DNA of 64,000 nucleotides from Paenibacillus sp. FSL K6-0276 (GTDB lineage Bacteria > Bacillota > Bacilli > Paenibacillales > Paenibacillaceae): positions 2,542,001 to 2,606,000 of the forward strand of contig NZ_CP150276.1 in assembly GCF_037977235.1 (NCBI RefSeq), in the 5' to 3' direction. The position numbers and the translations under genes are program-made. Of the stretch, positions 36,233-44,330 are shown in pieces; the stretch's first letter is position 1; every line of letters begins with the position of its first letter. Under the pieces are notes generated by a model. The model ran no database searches and was not told the origin of the DNA. It was given only the letters and a program-made list of their open reading frames with translations.

Positions 36233-37318
36233 ATGTCAAGAAAGCTAAGAGCCGGCATAGTTGGCGGCACAGGTATGGTAGGTCAACGTTTTATTGCCCT
36301 TCTAGAGAATCATCCTTGGTTTGAAGTAACTGCGATTGCTGCCAGTACGAGATCTGCTGGGAAAACGTATGAAGAATCGGCCAAGGGCAGATGGAAGCTA
36401 TCCACTCCAATGCCTGAGAACGTGAAGAATATTATGGTTCAAGACGCTTCTAAGGTAGAGGAAGTAGCTGCGGATGTAGATCTGATCTTTTGCGCAGTAG
36501 ATATGAAAAAAGATGAGATTAAAGCGCTCGAAGAAGCTTATGCTCGTACTGGTACTCCAGTAATCTCCAACAACTCAGCGCATCGCTGGACGCCTGACGT
36601 GCCTATGGTCATTCCTGAGCTTAACCCAGAGCATCTTGAGGTTATTGCACAGCAAAGAAAACGTTTGGGAACAGAAACAGGTTTCATTGCGGTTAAACCT
36701 AACTGCTCCATTCAAAGTTATGTACCTGCACTTCATGCGCTTAAAGAATTCAACCCATCTAAAGTCGTAGTCACAACTTACCAAGCGATTTCAGGTGCGG
36801 GCAAGACTTTTGTAGACTGGCCTGAAATGCTGGACAACGTAATTCCTTACATTGGTGGCGAAGAAGAGAAGAGCGAACAAGAGCCTTTGCGGATTTGGGG
36901 AAGTGTTCAAGAGGAAGGCATCGTAAAAAGTGAAGCGCCGACCATTACTTCGCAGTGTATCCGTGTACCTGTAGCTGATGGGCATATGGCTGCTGTATTT
37001 GTTTCTTTTGAGAAAAAACCTTCTAAAGAGGAGATTCTGAATCTCTGGAAGAGCTTTAAAGGACGTCCTCAAGAGCTTGAACTGCCTAGCGCACCTAAAC
37101 AGTTTATTACCTATTTCGAAGAGGAGAACCGTCCACAGACCCAACTGGATCGTGATATTGAGAAGGGTATGGGCGTATCGACGGGCAGACTTCGCGAAGA
37201 TGCCATCTATGATTACAAATTCGTAGGTCTCTCCCATAACACCCTGCGTGGAGCAGCTGGCGGTGCCGTGTTGATCGCCGAGCTTCTGAAAGCTGAAGGT
37301 TATATTCAGCCTAAATAG
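36233..37318 (+). CDS. asd: aspartate-semialdehyde dehydrogenase, archaeal/fungal type
   Basis: The 361-residue protein has an N-terminal NADP-binding fold (GIVGGTGMVGQRFIALLE), the catalytic Cys158 in VKPNCSIQSY, and the histidine-containing RVPVADGHMAAVF. Features such as HPWFEV, NNSAHRW and FVGLSHNTLRGAAGG match the archaeal/fungal (TIGR00978-like) branch rather than the usual bacterial form. It reduces aspartyl phosphate to the semialdehyde for lysine, threonine and methionine synthesis. ATG 36233 is preferred; the GTG at 36221 touches the AAAAGGAAG site. It stands alone, with a terminator. Confidence 0.9.
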   Translation: MSRKLRAGIVGGTGMVGQRFIALLENHPWFEVTAIAASTRSAGKTYEESAKGRWKLSTPMPENVKNIMVQDASKVEEVAADVDLIFCAVDMKKDEIKALEEAYARTGTPVISNNSAHRWTPDVPMVIPELNPEHLEVIAQQRKRLGTETGFIAVKPNCSIQSYVPALHALKEFNPSKVVVTTYQAISGAGKTFVDWPEMLDNVIPYIGGEEEKSEQEPLRIWGSVQEEGIVKSEAPTITSQCIRVPVADGHMAAVFVSFEKKPSKEEILNLWKSFKGRPQELELPSAPKQFITYFEEENRPQTQLDRDIEKGMGVSTGRLREDAIYDYKFVGLSHNTLRGAAGGAVLIAELLKAEGYIQPK

Positions 37319-37352
37319 TTGTATCCCTGAGCTATCAAGCTAAGGTTAAATG

Positions 37353-37397
37353 GAACACCTCGTCAGAGCATAGCTTTGATGGGGTGTTTTTATTTTT
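37353..37397 (+). terminator. intrinsic terminator
   Basis: AACACC(T)C plus GTCAGAGC pairs with GCTTTGAT plus GGGGTGTT, followed by a T run, behind asd. Confidence 0.85.
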
Positions 37398-37445
37398 AAG
37401 CATATTTTGGTAAAATAAGTTATCGGCTGATAAGGAGGAATTCGA

Positions 37446-37793
37446 TTGAAGAAATATTAGTAAACGGATGTACACCTTCGAATTCCGAGGAAATAGGTTA
37501 TGGTGTATCTTCCATAAACGGTGAAATTCCTATCCCGAAGAATACCAAAGAAATCGAAGTCACGACAAATTCAAGTAACCCTAATATAAAAATAAGTGTG
37601 AATTACGAATTGGATAATATAGGGGGAGAACAAGGTCTGTTTCCACCTGAAAGTTATTTTAATAAATTAAGGGATTCAGGATGGCTGGAGCTGGAAGACA
37701 AGCGATTGGGGATGTGCAATTTTTTGAAAAAGAGGATACCATAATCGCCATCGAAATACACGAAGATTCGTTTAGTATTTATGAAATGAATTA
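37446..37793 (+). pseudogene. small lipoprotein gene, inactivated
   Basis: AAGGAGG is followed by TTG-AAG-AAA and, after a break, by a frame reading ILVNGCTPSNSEEIGYG, which looks like a lipobox whose hydrophobic signal core has been deleted. The frame continues with ISVNYELDNIGGEQGL and FNKLRDSGWLELEDK. Near 37715 it shifts at a run of four G, and the adjacent frame completes it as QFFEKEDTIIAIEIHEDSF to a stop at 37793. No domain is recognised. The combination of signal loss and frameshift argues for a pseudogene. Confidence 0.6.
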
Positions 37794-37881
37794 AGATGCT
37801 TAAACAGAAAGCTTGAGAGTGTGGTAAGATAGGTGAAGTGTATAAACTATACGAATTCTGAATGACTGACGGAGTGATATA

Positions 37882-38064
37882 ATGGGTGCAAAAAGTAAAG
37901 GTGGCGGCACGGGCAGAGGTACGGGGAGTAAAGGCTGGACACGCTGGAACAAAACAGCAAAGCCAGTTAAACCTGCAAAAGGTGCTCCAACCACGGGTCC
38001 AGGCGCTAAAGATGCAAGTGGAAGCAAGGGCAATAACGTGAAAAAAAGCGGAAGCACGAAATAG
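37882..38064 (+). CDS. small Gly/Lys-rich basic protein
   Basis: The 60-residue product (MGAKSKGGGTGRGTG, WTRWNKTAKPVKPAKG, ending KKSGSTK) is highly basic and of low complexity. CGGAG lies eight bases before the ATG and a terminator follows, so expression is plausible. Nucleic acid binding would fit the composition but is only a guess. Confidence 0.55.
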   Translation: MGAKSKGGGTGRGTGSKGWTRWNKTAKPVKPAKGAPTTGPGAKDASGSKGNNVKKSGSTK

Positions 38065-38094
38065 CTTCCTTGAACTGGGTTATTCCTGAAGGTT

Positions 38095-38132
38095 AACATC
38101 TGATTTTGATCGTTAAAATCAGGTGTTTTTTT
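38095..38132 (+). terminator. intrinsic terminator
   Basis: AACATCTGATTTT pairs with AAAATCAGGTGTT, followed by a long T run. Confidence 0.88.
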
Positions 38133-38178
38133 ATGGATATAAGCAAGAATAAGTACGCAGATGGAAAGTAGGTTCATC

Positions 38179-38871
38179 GTGAGAATCGATAAATATATAA
38201 GTGAGACAGGCTTCTGCTCCAGAAGGGAAACGAAACGACTCATTGCCGCAGGCCGAATCGCTGTTAATGGCATCGTCTGTGACGCAAATATTCTTATAGA
38301 GCCAGAGGATATCGTATGGATCGATGGAGAGCCCATAACAAGCAGTAAAGGGGAGCCGGTATACCTCGCGTTGAATAAACCGATAGGCATCACCTGTACA
38401 GCTGCCCCAAATGTAGCTGGGAATATTATAGATTTTGTAGGTTATCCCTCACGAATCTTTGCGATCGGTAGATTAGATAAAAACTCAGAAGGCCTCATTT
38501 TGTTAACCAACGATGGAGATATCGTAAACAAAATGATGCGTTCTGAAAATGGGCATGAAAAAGAATACGTAGTTACTGTGGATAAGCCAGTGACGTCAGA
38601 ATTCTTACAAGGGATGTCCAGCGGTGTAAACATACTTGGAGTCACAACTAAACCTTGCGAGGTTTATCGGATCACTGATTATGAGTTTAGAATTATCCTA
38701 ACTCAAGGCCTAAATCTACAAATACGTAGAATGTGCAAGGAGTTAGGATATAGAGTACTAAAGCTAGAGCGCATAAGAATTATGAATATTACGCTTGATA
38801 GTTTAGAGCGAGGACAATGGCGGCATTTGAGCGGTGAAGAGCTGAGTGAGCTTATATCCCGCTTAAATTAA
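38179..38871 (+). CDS. 23S rRNA pseudouridine synthase, RluF/RluB type
   Basis: The protein of about 230 residues has an N-terminal S4 RNA-binding domain (RIDKYISETGFCSRRETKRL) and a RsuA/RluB-type catalytic domain. The catalytic Asp is in AIGRLDKNSEGLILLTNDGD, and the C-terminus (LTQGLNLQIRRMCKELGYRV, LERIRIMNI) is closest to RluF. It isomerises uridine in ribosomal RNA. GTG 38179 gives the family-typical start MRIDKYISE with GTAGG upstream; ATG 38161 would add six residues. The 3' end overlaps the convergent thiE by 20 bases. Confidence 0.9.
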   Translation: MRIDKYISETGFCSRRETKRLIAAGRIAVNGIVCDANILIEPEDIVWIDGEPITSSKGEPVYLALNKPIGITCTAAPNVAGNIIDFVGYPSRIFAIGRLDKNSEGLILLTNDGDIVNKMMRSENGHEKEYVVTVDKPVTSEFLQGMSSGVNILGVTTKPCEVYRITDYEFRIILTQGLNLQIRRMCKELGYRVLKLERIRIMNITLDSLERGQWRHLSGEELSELISRLN

Positions 38872-39517
38872 CTTCGTGAACAAATTCTCTGGCTGCCAAG
38901 GTGATGTCTTCAGCACCCGCAATAGCTGAGATAACGGAGATACCGTCCGCACCTGCAGCTAATACTGGTGCTGCATTGTGCACCGTGATCCCACCTATGC
39001 CTACTAAAGGAATCGTAATGCCGCTGTTTCGTATTTCCTCAATAACTGATGTGCCTCGAACAGCTTGGGCGTCCTCCTTGGAAGAGGTAGGATAAATAGG
39101 ACCAATGCCCAGATAATCGGCTCCATCCGCGATCGCCTGCTGAGCTTCAGCAAGCGAATGAGCGGACACACCAACGATCTTATCCTCCCCAAGCAGCTGC
39201 CTAATCGCTAGCGCAGGGGTGTCATCTTGTCCTACATGAATGCCGTCCGCATCAAGGGCGATAGCCAAATCAATATCGTCATTAACGATAAAAGGGACTC
39301 CGTTAGCATGACATATCTTTTGGAGCCGTCTTCCTAAATTAAATCTAACTTGGGCAGTTAATGCCCCTGTTCCTTTTTCACGAAATTGGAACATCGTTAT
39401 GCCTCCTGCGACGGCTTCTTTTAGTACCTTGGCTGGGGACATACGACAATTCGCGCTGCCCATGATGAAATAGACTTTTAAAAGATCCCGCAGTTTATCA
39501 CTGTCGATTCGCTTCAT
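38852..39517 (-). CDS. thiE: thiamine phosphate synthase
   Basis: The 221-residue TIM-barrel protein has ThiE hallmarks: MFQFREKGTG, VNDDIDLAIALDADGIHVGQDD, YLGIGPIYPTSSK and VGIGGIT. It joins HMP diphosphate and thiazole phosphate to thiamine phosphate. GAGGGATG precedes the ATG, and it overlaps thiD by 20 bases as the last gene of the thi operon. Confidence 0.95.
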   Translation of the reverse strand: MKRIDSDKLRDLLKVYFIMGSANCRMSPAKVLKEAVAGGITMFQFREKGTGALTAQVRFNLGRRLQKICHANGVPFIVNDDIDLAIALDADGIHVGQDDTPALAIRQLLGEDKIVGVSAHSLAEAQQAIADGADYLGIGPIYPTSSKEDAQAVRGTSVIEEIRNSGITIPLVGIGGITVHNAAPVLAAGADGISVISAIAGAEDITLAAREFVHEVNLSGI

Positions 39518-40328
39518 TGTTCATCCCTCGCAATCTATTCTGATAAGCACAATGATTCGTAGGCCCATGTCCTGCCCCTATGCCCAGCTCGTCTTCAATC
39601 GCCGCTTGTATAAAAGCCTTAGCTGTGTGTATAGCTTCAGGAACAGATTTACCCTTGGCAAGCTCGGCGGTAACAGCTGCTGAATAAGTGCAGCCTGTAC
39701 CGTGAGTGTGTCTGGTCTGAACTCGTTGACTCTCCATAAAGATGAACTCGTGACCATCATATAGGAGATCTACAACTACCTTAGTCGAGGTATCATGCCC
39801 GCCTTTAAGCACTACATAGTTAGAGCCCATGGCAAGAATGATTTCAGCCGCTTCTTTACGTTCGTCGATTGTGGTGATGCTTTTGTTTGTAATCATTTCG
39901 GCCTCTGGAATATTGGGAGTCGTCACTAATGCTAGCGGGAGGAGATGATTGATTAAGGACTGAACAGCTTCTTGTTGTAGCAGCGTGGAACCACCTTTAG
40001 CAACCATTACAGGATCAACTACAAGATTACGCCAGCCGTATTGCTGGATCTTCTCTGCTACGATACGTATGATGTCACTGTTAAAAAGCATCCCGGTCTT
40101 CACAGCATCCGGCTTCAGATCAAGTCCAATGGAATCAAGCTGCTGAGTAATAGCTTCCAGTGTCAACGGATATACACCTTGAACTCCTAGTGTGTTCTGG
40201 GCTGTCACAGCCGTAAGTGCGGACATGCCATATACAGAAAGTTCTTGAAAGGTTTTTAGATCTGCCTGAATTCCAGCACCACCGCCGCTATCCGAGCCGG
40301 CTATGGTTAAAGCTTTGGATATTATCAT
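39498..40328 (-). CDS. thiD: hydroxymethylpyrimidine (phosphate) kinase
   Basis: The 276-residue ribokinase-fold protein has ALTIAGSDSGGGAGIQADLK near the N-terminus, DPVMVAKGG and the anion-hole motif HGTGCTYSAAV. It phosphorylates HMP and HMP phosphate for thiamine synthesis. I chose ATG 40328 because AAAGGAG lies eight bases before it; the GTG at 40337 overlaps that site. Confidence 0.95.
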   Translation of the reverse strand: MIISKALTIAGSDSGGGAGIQADLKTFQELSVYGMSALTAVTAQNTLGVQGVYPLTLEAITQQLDSIGLDLKPDAVKTGMLFNSDIIRIVAEKIQQYGWRNLVVDPVMVAKGGSTLLQQEAVQSLINHLLPLALVTTPNIPEAEMITNKSITTIDERKEAAEIILAMGSNYVVLKGGHDTSTKVVVDLLYDGHEFIFMESQRVQTRHTHGTGCTYSAAVTAELAKGKSVPEAIHTAKAFIQAAIEDELGIGAGHGPTNHCAYQNRLRGMNNEANRQ

Positions 40329-40351
40329 TGTGTTCACTCCTTTCTGGGTCG

Positions 40352-41146
40352 TTATCTGAGTTGCTTAATGAATGATTTTTCTTTATAAGTTTCAGGTATG
40401 ACCAAACTCAATTGATTCAGAAACTCGATTTGAAAGCTCCCCGGACCTTGACCAGCGGTTAGTTCAGCGGCGATTTCAGCAGCCACTCCGTAGAAGGAGA
40501 GAGCTTCCACTGCGGCCTCAAGAGATGCTCCTTCACTTACCGCTAGAAAGGCACCCACGACAGCGCTGAGCAAGCAGCCAGTTCCAGTAACCTTGGTTAG
40601 GATGGGGTGACCGTTGCTGGCGATAAAGGTTCTTTCTCCATTGGTGATCACATCGTCTTTTCCAGTGATGATAACTACACAACCTAACTTCCGCGCGGCA
40701 GTCTCAGCCAAGACGACTACATCGCCATCCCCTTCGCCAGCATCCACACCTTTAATAGACCAGCTCTCACCAATTACATTCGCGACTTCAGCCACGTTGC
40801 CACGTAGAGCGGTAATTTGCATCTCATTTACGAGCTTTTGTGTGACAGAGGTTCGATAAGAAGTTGCTCCCGCACCTACTGGATCAAGAACTAAGGGAAC
40901 GCCATGTTTATTCGCAGATTGTCCTGCGAGCACCATGGATTGAATGGCGTAGTCATTCAGTGTGCCGATATTTAGAACAACGGCAGCCGAAAATGCGGCG
41001 ATATCTACCACTTCCTCGTGAGCATCCGCCATAAAGGGGGAGGCACCGAGCGCCAAAAGACCGTTTGCTGAGAAATTGGCTACCACGATGTTGGTGATAT
41101 TGTGGACCAGTGGATTGGATTCCCGTACTTTGGATAGATAACTCAT
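40352..41146 (-). CDS. thiM: hydroxyethylthiazole kinase
   Basis: The 264-residue protein has ThiM features: [33 protein letters not shown] and the catalytic [14 protein letters not shown]. It salvages the thiazole alcohol by phosphorylation. GAGGAGG precedes the ATG. With ThiD and ThiE it completes a salvage route from imported pyrimidine and thiazole. Confidence 0.95.
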   Translation of the reverse strand: MSYLSKVRESNPLVHNITNIVVANFSANGLLALGASPFMADAHEEVVDIAAFSAAVVLNIGTLNDYAIQSMVLAGQSANKHGVPLVLDPVGAGATSYRTSVTQKLVNEMQITALRGNVAEVANVIGESWSIKGVDAGEGDGDVVVLAETAARKLGCVVIITGKDDVITNGERTFIASNGHPILTKVTGTGCLLSAVVGAFLAVSEGASLEAAVEALSFYGVAAEIAAELTAGQGPGSFQIEFLNQLSLVIPETYKEKSFIKQLR

Positions 41147-41186
41147 GATAATTCCTCCTCAAGTTTTATGAGCGAATAGCTAATGT

Positions 41187-42221
41187 TTAAAGATTGATAA
41201 AAGCATCCTCAGCTTTGATGTCAGTAGACAGTAAATCATTGTCCGATAGCCATTGTCGTACCTTTTCCCAAGACGCGGGCTCTTGATATCCAAATTCATG
41301 GTCACCCGCATTCATTAGCGGTAGTAGAATCTCCAGACTCTTCTCTTCAATTTGCTTATCGAGTGGAGAGGTCGCATCTTCGTGTGCAAGCAGTAAATTT
41401 AATGCTTTTTCCGGATTCTCCTGCACATAATGCTGTCCTTTAGTAATGGCGTTTAGAAACTTTTTGAAGTAGGACTCAGAATTTTGTACTCCCTGATCGC
41501 TGGCGACAAGTACTAGCTCGTAATAATCGGGTACTCCGTAGTCCGTGGGATTGAACGAGTTAACGGGATGACCTTCTTTTTCTAGGATTAATTGTTCGTG
41601 GTTAATGAACCCACCCATAATGGCATCTACTTGCCCGGTTGCAATCGCTGGAATAAGGTCAAAGCCTACGTCGATTAATTTGCTGGCGTTAGAGTCACCC
41701 CCATCGTTATGAATCATCGTACGAATCATGGCCTCATAAAGAGGGATGGAAGAATACCCAATCTGTTTACCAGTGAGATCTTTGGGACTTCGTATGTCTC
41801 CAGCTTGAGGTACCATTAAATGATTAAGTGGATGCCTCACAATCGCTGCAATCGAACGTACTGGAATGTTCTCACTACGTGCCATGAGCACCTGAGGCTG
41901 ATAACTAAGCGCTAAATCGATTTGATTCGCTGCCACAAGTTTCAGTGCATCATTGCTGTCTGCGGGCATTTGGATCTCTACGTCCATACCTTCATCTTTG
42001 AAATACCCATTTTGCTCAGCAGCATATAAAAAAGAGTGAACGGCATTGGGATACCAATCGAGCATAATCGTCAGCTTATGCGTTTGTTTATTTTCGTTAT
42101 TAGAAGAATTAGCAGAAGGATTACTTACGTTGGATGCCTTTCCGCAGCTGGTGAAGATTAGAACTGAACAGATAAGAAACACGGGAATAAGCCATTTTCT
42201 TTTGGTATTCAAATCATTCAT
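41187..42221 (-). CDS. thiY: thiamine-precursor (formylaminopyrimidine) ABC transporter, substrate-binding lipoprotein
   Basis: The 344-residue protein has a lipoprotein signal with lipobox FTSC and an NMT1/THI5-like binding domain opening LTIMLDWYPNAVHSFL. ThiY captures N-formyl-aminopyrimidine, a thiamine breakdown product, at the cell surface. ATGA overlap with thiX shows translational coupling. Confidence 0.92.
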   Translation of the reverse strand: MNDLNTKRKWLIPVFLICSVLIFTSCGKASNVSNPSANSSNNENKQTHKLTIMLDWYPNAVHSFLYAAEQNGYFKDEGMDVEIQMPADSNDALKLVAANQIDLALSYQPQVLMARSENIPVRSIAAIVRHPLNHLMVPQAGDIRSPKDLTGKQIGYSSIPLYEAMIRTMIHNDGGDSNASKLIDVGFDLIPAIATGQVDAIMGGFINHEQLILEKEGHPVNSFNPTDYGVPDYYELVLVASDQGVQNSESYFKKFLNAITKGQHYVQENPEKALNLLLAHEDATSPLDKQIEEKSLEILLPLMNAGDHEFGYQEPASWEKVRQWLSDNDLLSTDIKAEDAFINL

Positions 42222-42994
42222 CGCTTAGATCCTCTTTTCTTTAAAAATAGTGCTTCGAGCAGAGCTATCATCAGAAACAGCACCATACCGAGCGCGGACA
42301 ACAGAAATACTGCGGCGAACATTTCAGCACTTTGTATATTTCCTGCCATCCTTCGGCTAAAGTAACCGAGTCCTTTGCTGCCGCCGAGCCATTCGCCGAT
42401 GGTTGCTCCAATCACGCAGTACACAATGGATAGCTTTAGTCCTGAGAAAAATGTGGGCAGCGCCAGCGGAATTTGAGTTTTAGCAAGCAGTTGCCAGCGG
42501 TTTGCACCAAATGTTAACAATAAATCCTTGTATGCCTGACCACTTGTACGAAGTCCATCATATGTACTCACGACGACTGGGAAAAATGCAGTTAGAAACA
42601 CAACCGCCACTTTGCTCCACAGCGTATATCCGAACCACATAATAAAAATGGGGGATAGCGCGATTAACGGGATCGTCTGACTGATAATAAGGAAGGGATA
42701 GATGGCCTTTTCAAGCGGTCGAAACAAGAACATTCCGGTGCCCAGCAGTGCACCACAGATAACTGAAAGTACAAAACCTACCAATATTTCCTGCAGCGTC
42801 GCCAATAGATGCTGTCCGAGTAGTAATTGTCTGTGCTCAATCAAAGCGATACATATTGAAGAAGGTGCAGGGAGGATAAAGGCTGGAATCAAGTGAAGAC
42901 GAACAGCTGACTCCCAGATCACAAGAATGAACAACACCAGTAGAATAAAGGGACCATAGTTATCTAGATGTTTTTTAAAAGGTATGGGCTGCAT
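42218..42994 (-). CDS. thiX: thiamine-precursor ABC transporter, permease
   Basis: The 258-residue protein has six membrane helices and the BPD-type EAA loop (AYKDLLLTFGANRWQLLAKTQ, then IGATIGEWLGGSKGLGY). It forms the channel of the ThiXYZ importer. It overlaps thiZ by 20 bases and thiY by four. Confidence 0.92.
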   Translation of the reverse strand: MQPIPFKKHLDNYGPFILLVLFILVIWESAVRLHLIPAFILPAPSSICIALIEHRQLLLGQHLLATLQEILVGFVLSVICGALLGTGMFLFRPLEKAIYPFLIISQTIPLIALSPIFIMWFGYTLWSKVAVVFLTAFFPVVVSTYDGLRTSGQAYKDLLLTFGANRWQLLAKTQIPLALPTFFSGLKLSIVYCVIGATIGEWLGGSKGLGYFSRRMAGNIQSAEMFAAVFLLSALGMVLFLMIALLEALFLKKRGSKR

Positions 42995-43751
42995 AAAGTC
43001 TCCGCTCCAACTCTTCCCGCAATGCTATAAACTGGGGTTCATAGTTCATTTTGTAATGTCTTGGCCTCGGTAAATCAACAATGATCTCCTGTAATTCGCT
43101 ATGCGCGCCTCCAGACAATAAATAAATTCGATCGCTTAGCAATACCGCCTCTTCCAGATCATGGGTGATGAGCATCACCGGTTGACTTAGTTCATCCCAA
43201 AGCTCTAATAGCCAACGGTGTATCTCTCGTTTGGTCATAGCGTCGAGCGCTCCAAATGGCTCATCTAACAGCATAAGACCACCCCCGCCACCAGCCACAA
43301 GCGTTCGCAGAAATGCGACTCGCTGTTTCATGCCACCCGATAGCTCATGGGGGTATGCCTTCTCTACATCGGCTAAACCGAAGCGTGACAGCATTTCCCG
43401 AATATGAGAGATCGTCTGTTGTTTACTGAACCTTGGCTTGATTTCCCAGGGCAATAGACAGTTGTCGAGCACTGTTCTCCACGGCAGTAACAAGTCCTGC
43501 TGCGGCATGTAAGCGATCTGACCTAAGCGTATAGATGCTGATGGGCTCGAATGAATCATTATTTTCCCATGAGTGGGATCGAGCAAGCCTGCTATAGTTT
43601 TGAAAAGTGTGCTTTTCCCGCATCCGCTAGCCCCGATGACAGAGACAAACTCCCCTTGCCTGATATCCATGTTTATGTTTGCAAATATAGGGGGCTGTTT
43701 AGATTCGGGAAAAGAGTAGGTTAGTTCCTGAATGGATAGGATTGTTGTAAT
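42975..43751 (-). CDS. thiZ: thiamine-precursor ABC transporter, ATP-binding protein, with probable ATT start
   Basis: The ATPase has GASGCGKSTLFKTIAG (Walker A), LSGGMKQRVAF (signature) and LMLLDEPFGALD (Walker B). An internal ATG at 43670 would remove the first beta strands. The frame extends 27 codons upstream through LSIQELTYSFPES to an ATT at 43751, which has AGGAGG at a seven-base spacing, so initiation at ATT (giving 258 residues) fits both the ribosome site and the family length. It is the first gene of the TPP-controlled operon. Confidence 0.88.
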   Translation of the reverse strand: MTTILSIQELTYSFPESKQPPIFANINMDIRQGEFVSVIGASGCGKSTLFKTIAGLLDPTHGKIMIHSSPSASIRLGQIAYMPQQDLLLPWRTVLDNCLLPWEIKPRFSKQQTISHIREMLSRFGLADVEKAYPHELSGGMKQRVAFLRTLVAGGGGGLMLLDEPFGALDAMTKREIHRWLLELWDELSQPVMLITHDLEEAVLLSDRIYLLSGGAHSELQEIIVDLPRPRHYKMNYEPQFIALREELERRLYAAHTF

Positions 43752-43764
43752 GATCTAACCTCCT

Positions 43765-43910
43765 AAAAGTTTTGTGATAGATATACTTCTTGTGTAGCTT
43801 CAAACAAAACTAGCTTCGGAAGCATACGCTAAAAGTTTTGTATAGCATAGGCTACCTGAGAAGCTTCGTACAAAACTCGCTTCGTAAGCATGTGCTTAAG
43901 TTTTGTGATT
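43765..43910. repeat. 66-bp tandem repeat in the thi leader, about 2.2 copies
   Basis: Units begin at 43765, 43831 and (partial) 43896 with (A)AAGTTTTG and share AGCTTC-n-CAAAACT-n-GCTTCG-n-AAGCAT. The first unit touches the thiZ ribosome site, so on the transcript each full unit ends with AAAACTTTT and the last is followed by AGGAGG. Confidence 0.75.
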
Positions 43911-43920
43911 GAATGTAAAC

Positions 43921-43961
43921 AAATAAAGACCCATTCATTTCCGGTGGGAAACAAATGGGTC
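43921..43961 (-). terminator. riboswitch-associated intrinsic terminator
   Basis: On the minus strand GACCCATTTGTTTCC pairs with GGAAATGAATGGGTC (two mismatched positions), followed by TTTATTT. It lies about 50 bases behind the TPP aptamer and is the likely expression platform. Confidence 0.85.
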
Positions 43962-44009
43962 AAAAAGTTCATTCAGCATAGGAACACTAAAAATGCATGG
44001 GATGAAAAT

Positions 44010-44104
44010 TCTGCTCCACTTCCCTCCGCTGGTATGATCCAGATCAGGTTCCAAGGGTCCGGAGCTTGAAGCTCCGTCTCAGTCGGCCGACTCCCCTAGT
44101 GAAA
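44010..44104 (-). ncRNA. TPP riboswitch (THI element)
   Basis: On the minus strand the aptamer reads CACTAGGGGAGTC, then CTGAGACGG, an extra hairpin GGAGCTTCAAGCTCC, then CCCTTGGAACCTGATCTGG, ATCATACCAGCGGAGGGAAGTG. These are the conserved THI-box elements, with P1 formed by CACT and AGTG. Binding of thiamine diphosphate should favour the downstream terminator and switch off thiZXYMDE. Confidence 0.95.
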
Positions 44105-44132
44105 TAACAGATCCATATTTAATTTGTTTATA

Positions 44133-44160
44133 AATATACCATAACTTTCTGAGATGTAAA
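44133..44160 (-). promoter_or_regulatory. promoter of the thi operon
   Basis: On the minus strand TTTACA (44160-44155), 16 bases, TATATT (44138-44133), about 30 bases before the riboswitch aptamer. Confidence 0.6.
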
Positions 44161-44229
44161 GAGAGGATCTTGTGAAGGATTATTCTAAGAATGGGTAATA
44201 TAAGGGTAGAGATTTACCTAATATTACAA

Positions 44230-44309
44230 TTCCGATGTATATAATCGGAAAAAACCATTGACGGTAACCTGATGCCAGTGTAGTATACAATTTACCGGAT
44301 ATATTCCGG
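44230..44309 (+). promoter_or_regulatory. promoter of the cystine-type transporter with two palindromic operator candidates
   Basis: A promoter TTGACG (44258-44263), 17 bases, TAGTAT (44281-44286) is flanked by two palindromes: TTCCGAT-7-ATCGGAA (44230-44250) just upstream and CCGGA-5-TCCGG (44295-44309) just downstream. Their positions suit a repressor such as the cysteine regulator CymR, though I cannot confirm the motif. Confidence 0.5.
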
Positions 44310-44330
44310 GTAAAGAGAGGGGAATTAATA

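Noticed and set aside
37882..38064. Shadow frame on the minus strand (37800-38393) as a real gene
   Set aside because: It covers a terminator and two plus-strand genes and has low-complexity proline/leucine content typical of an antisense frame.
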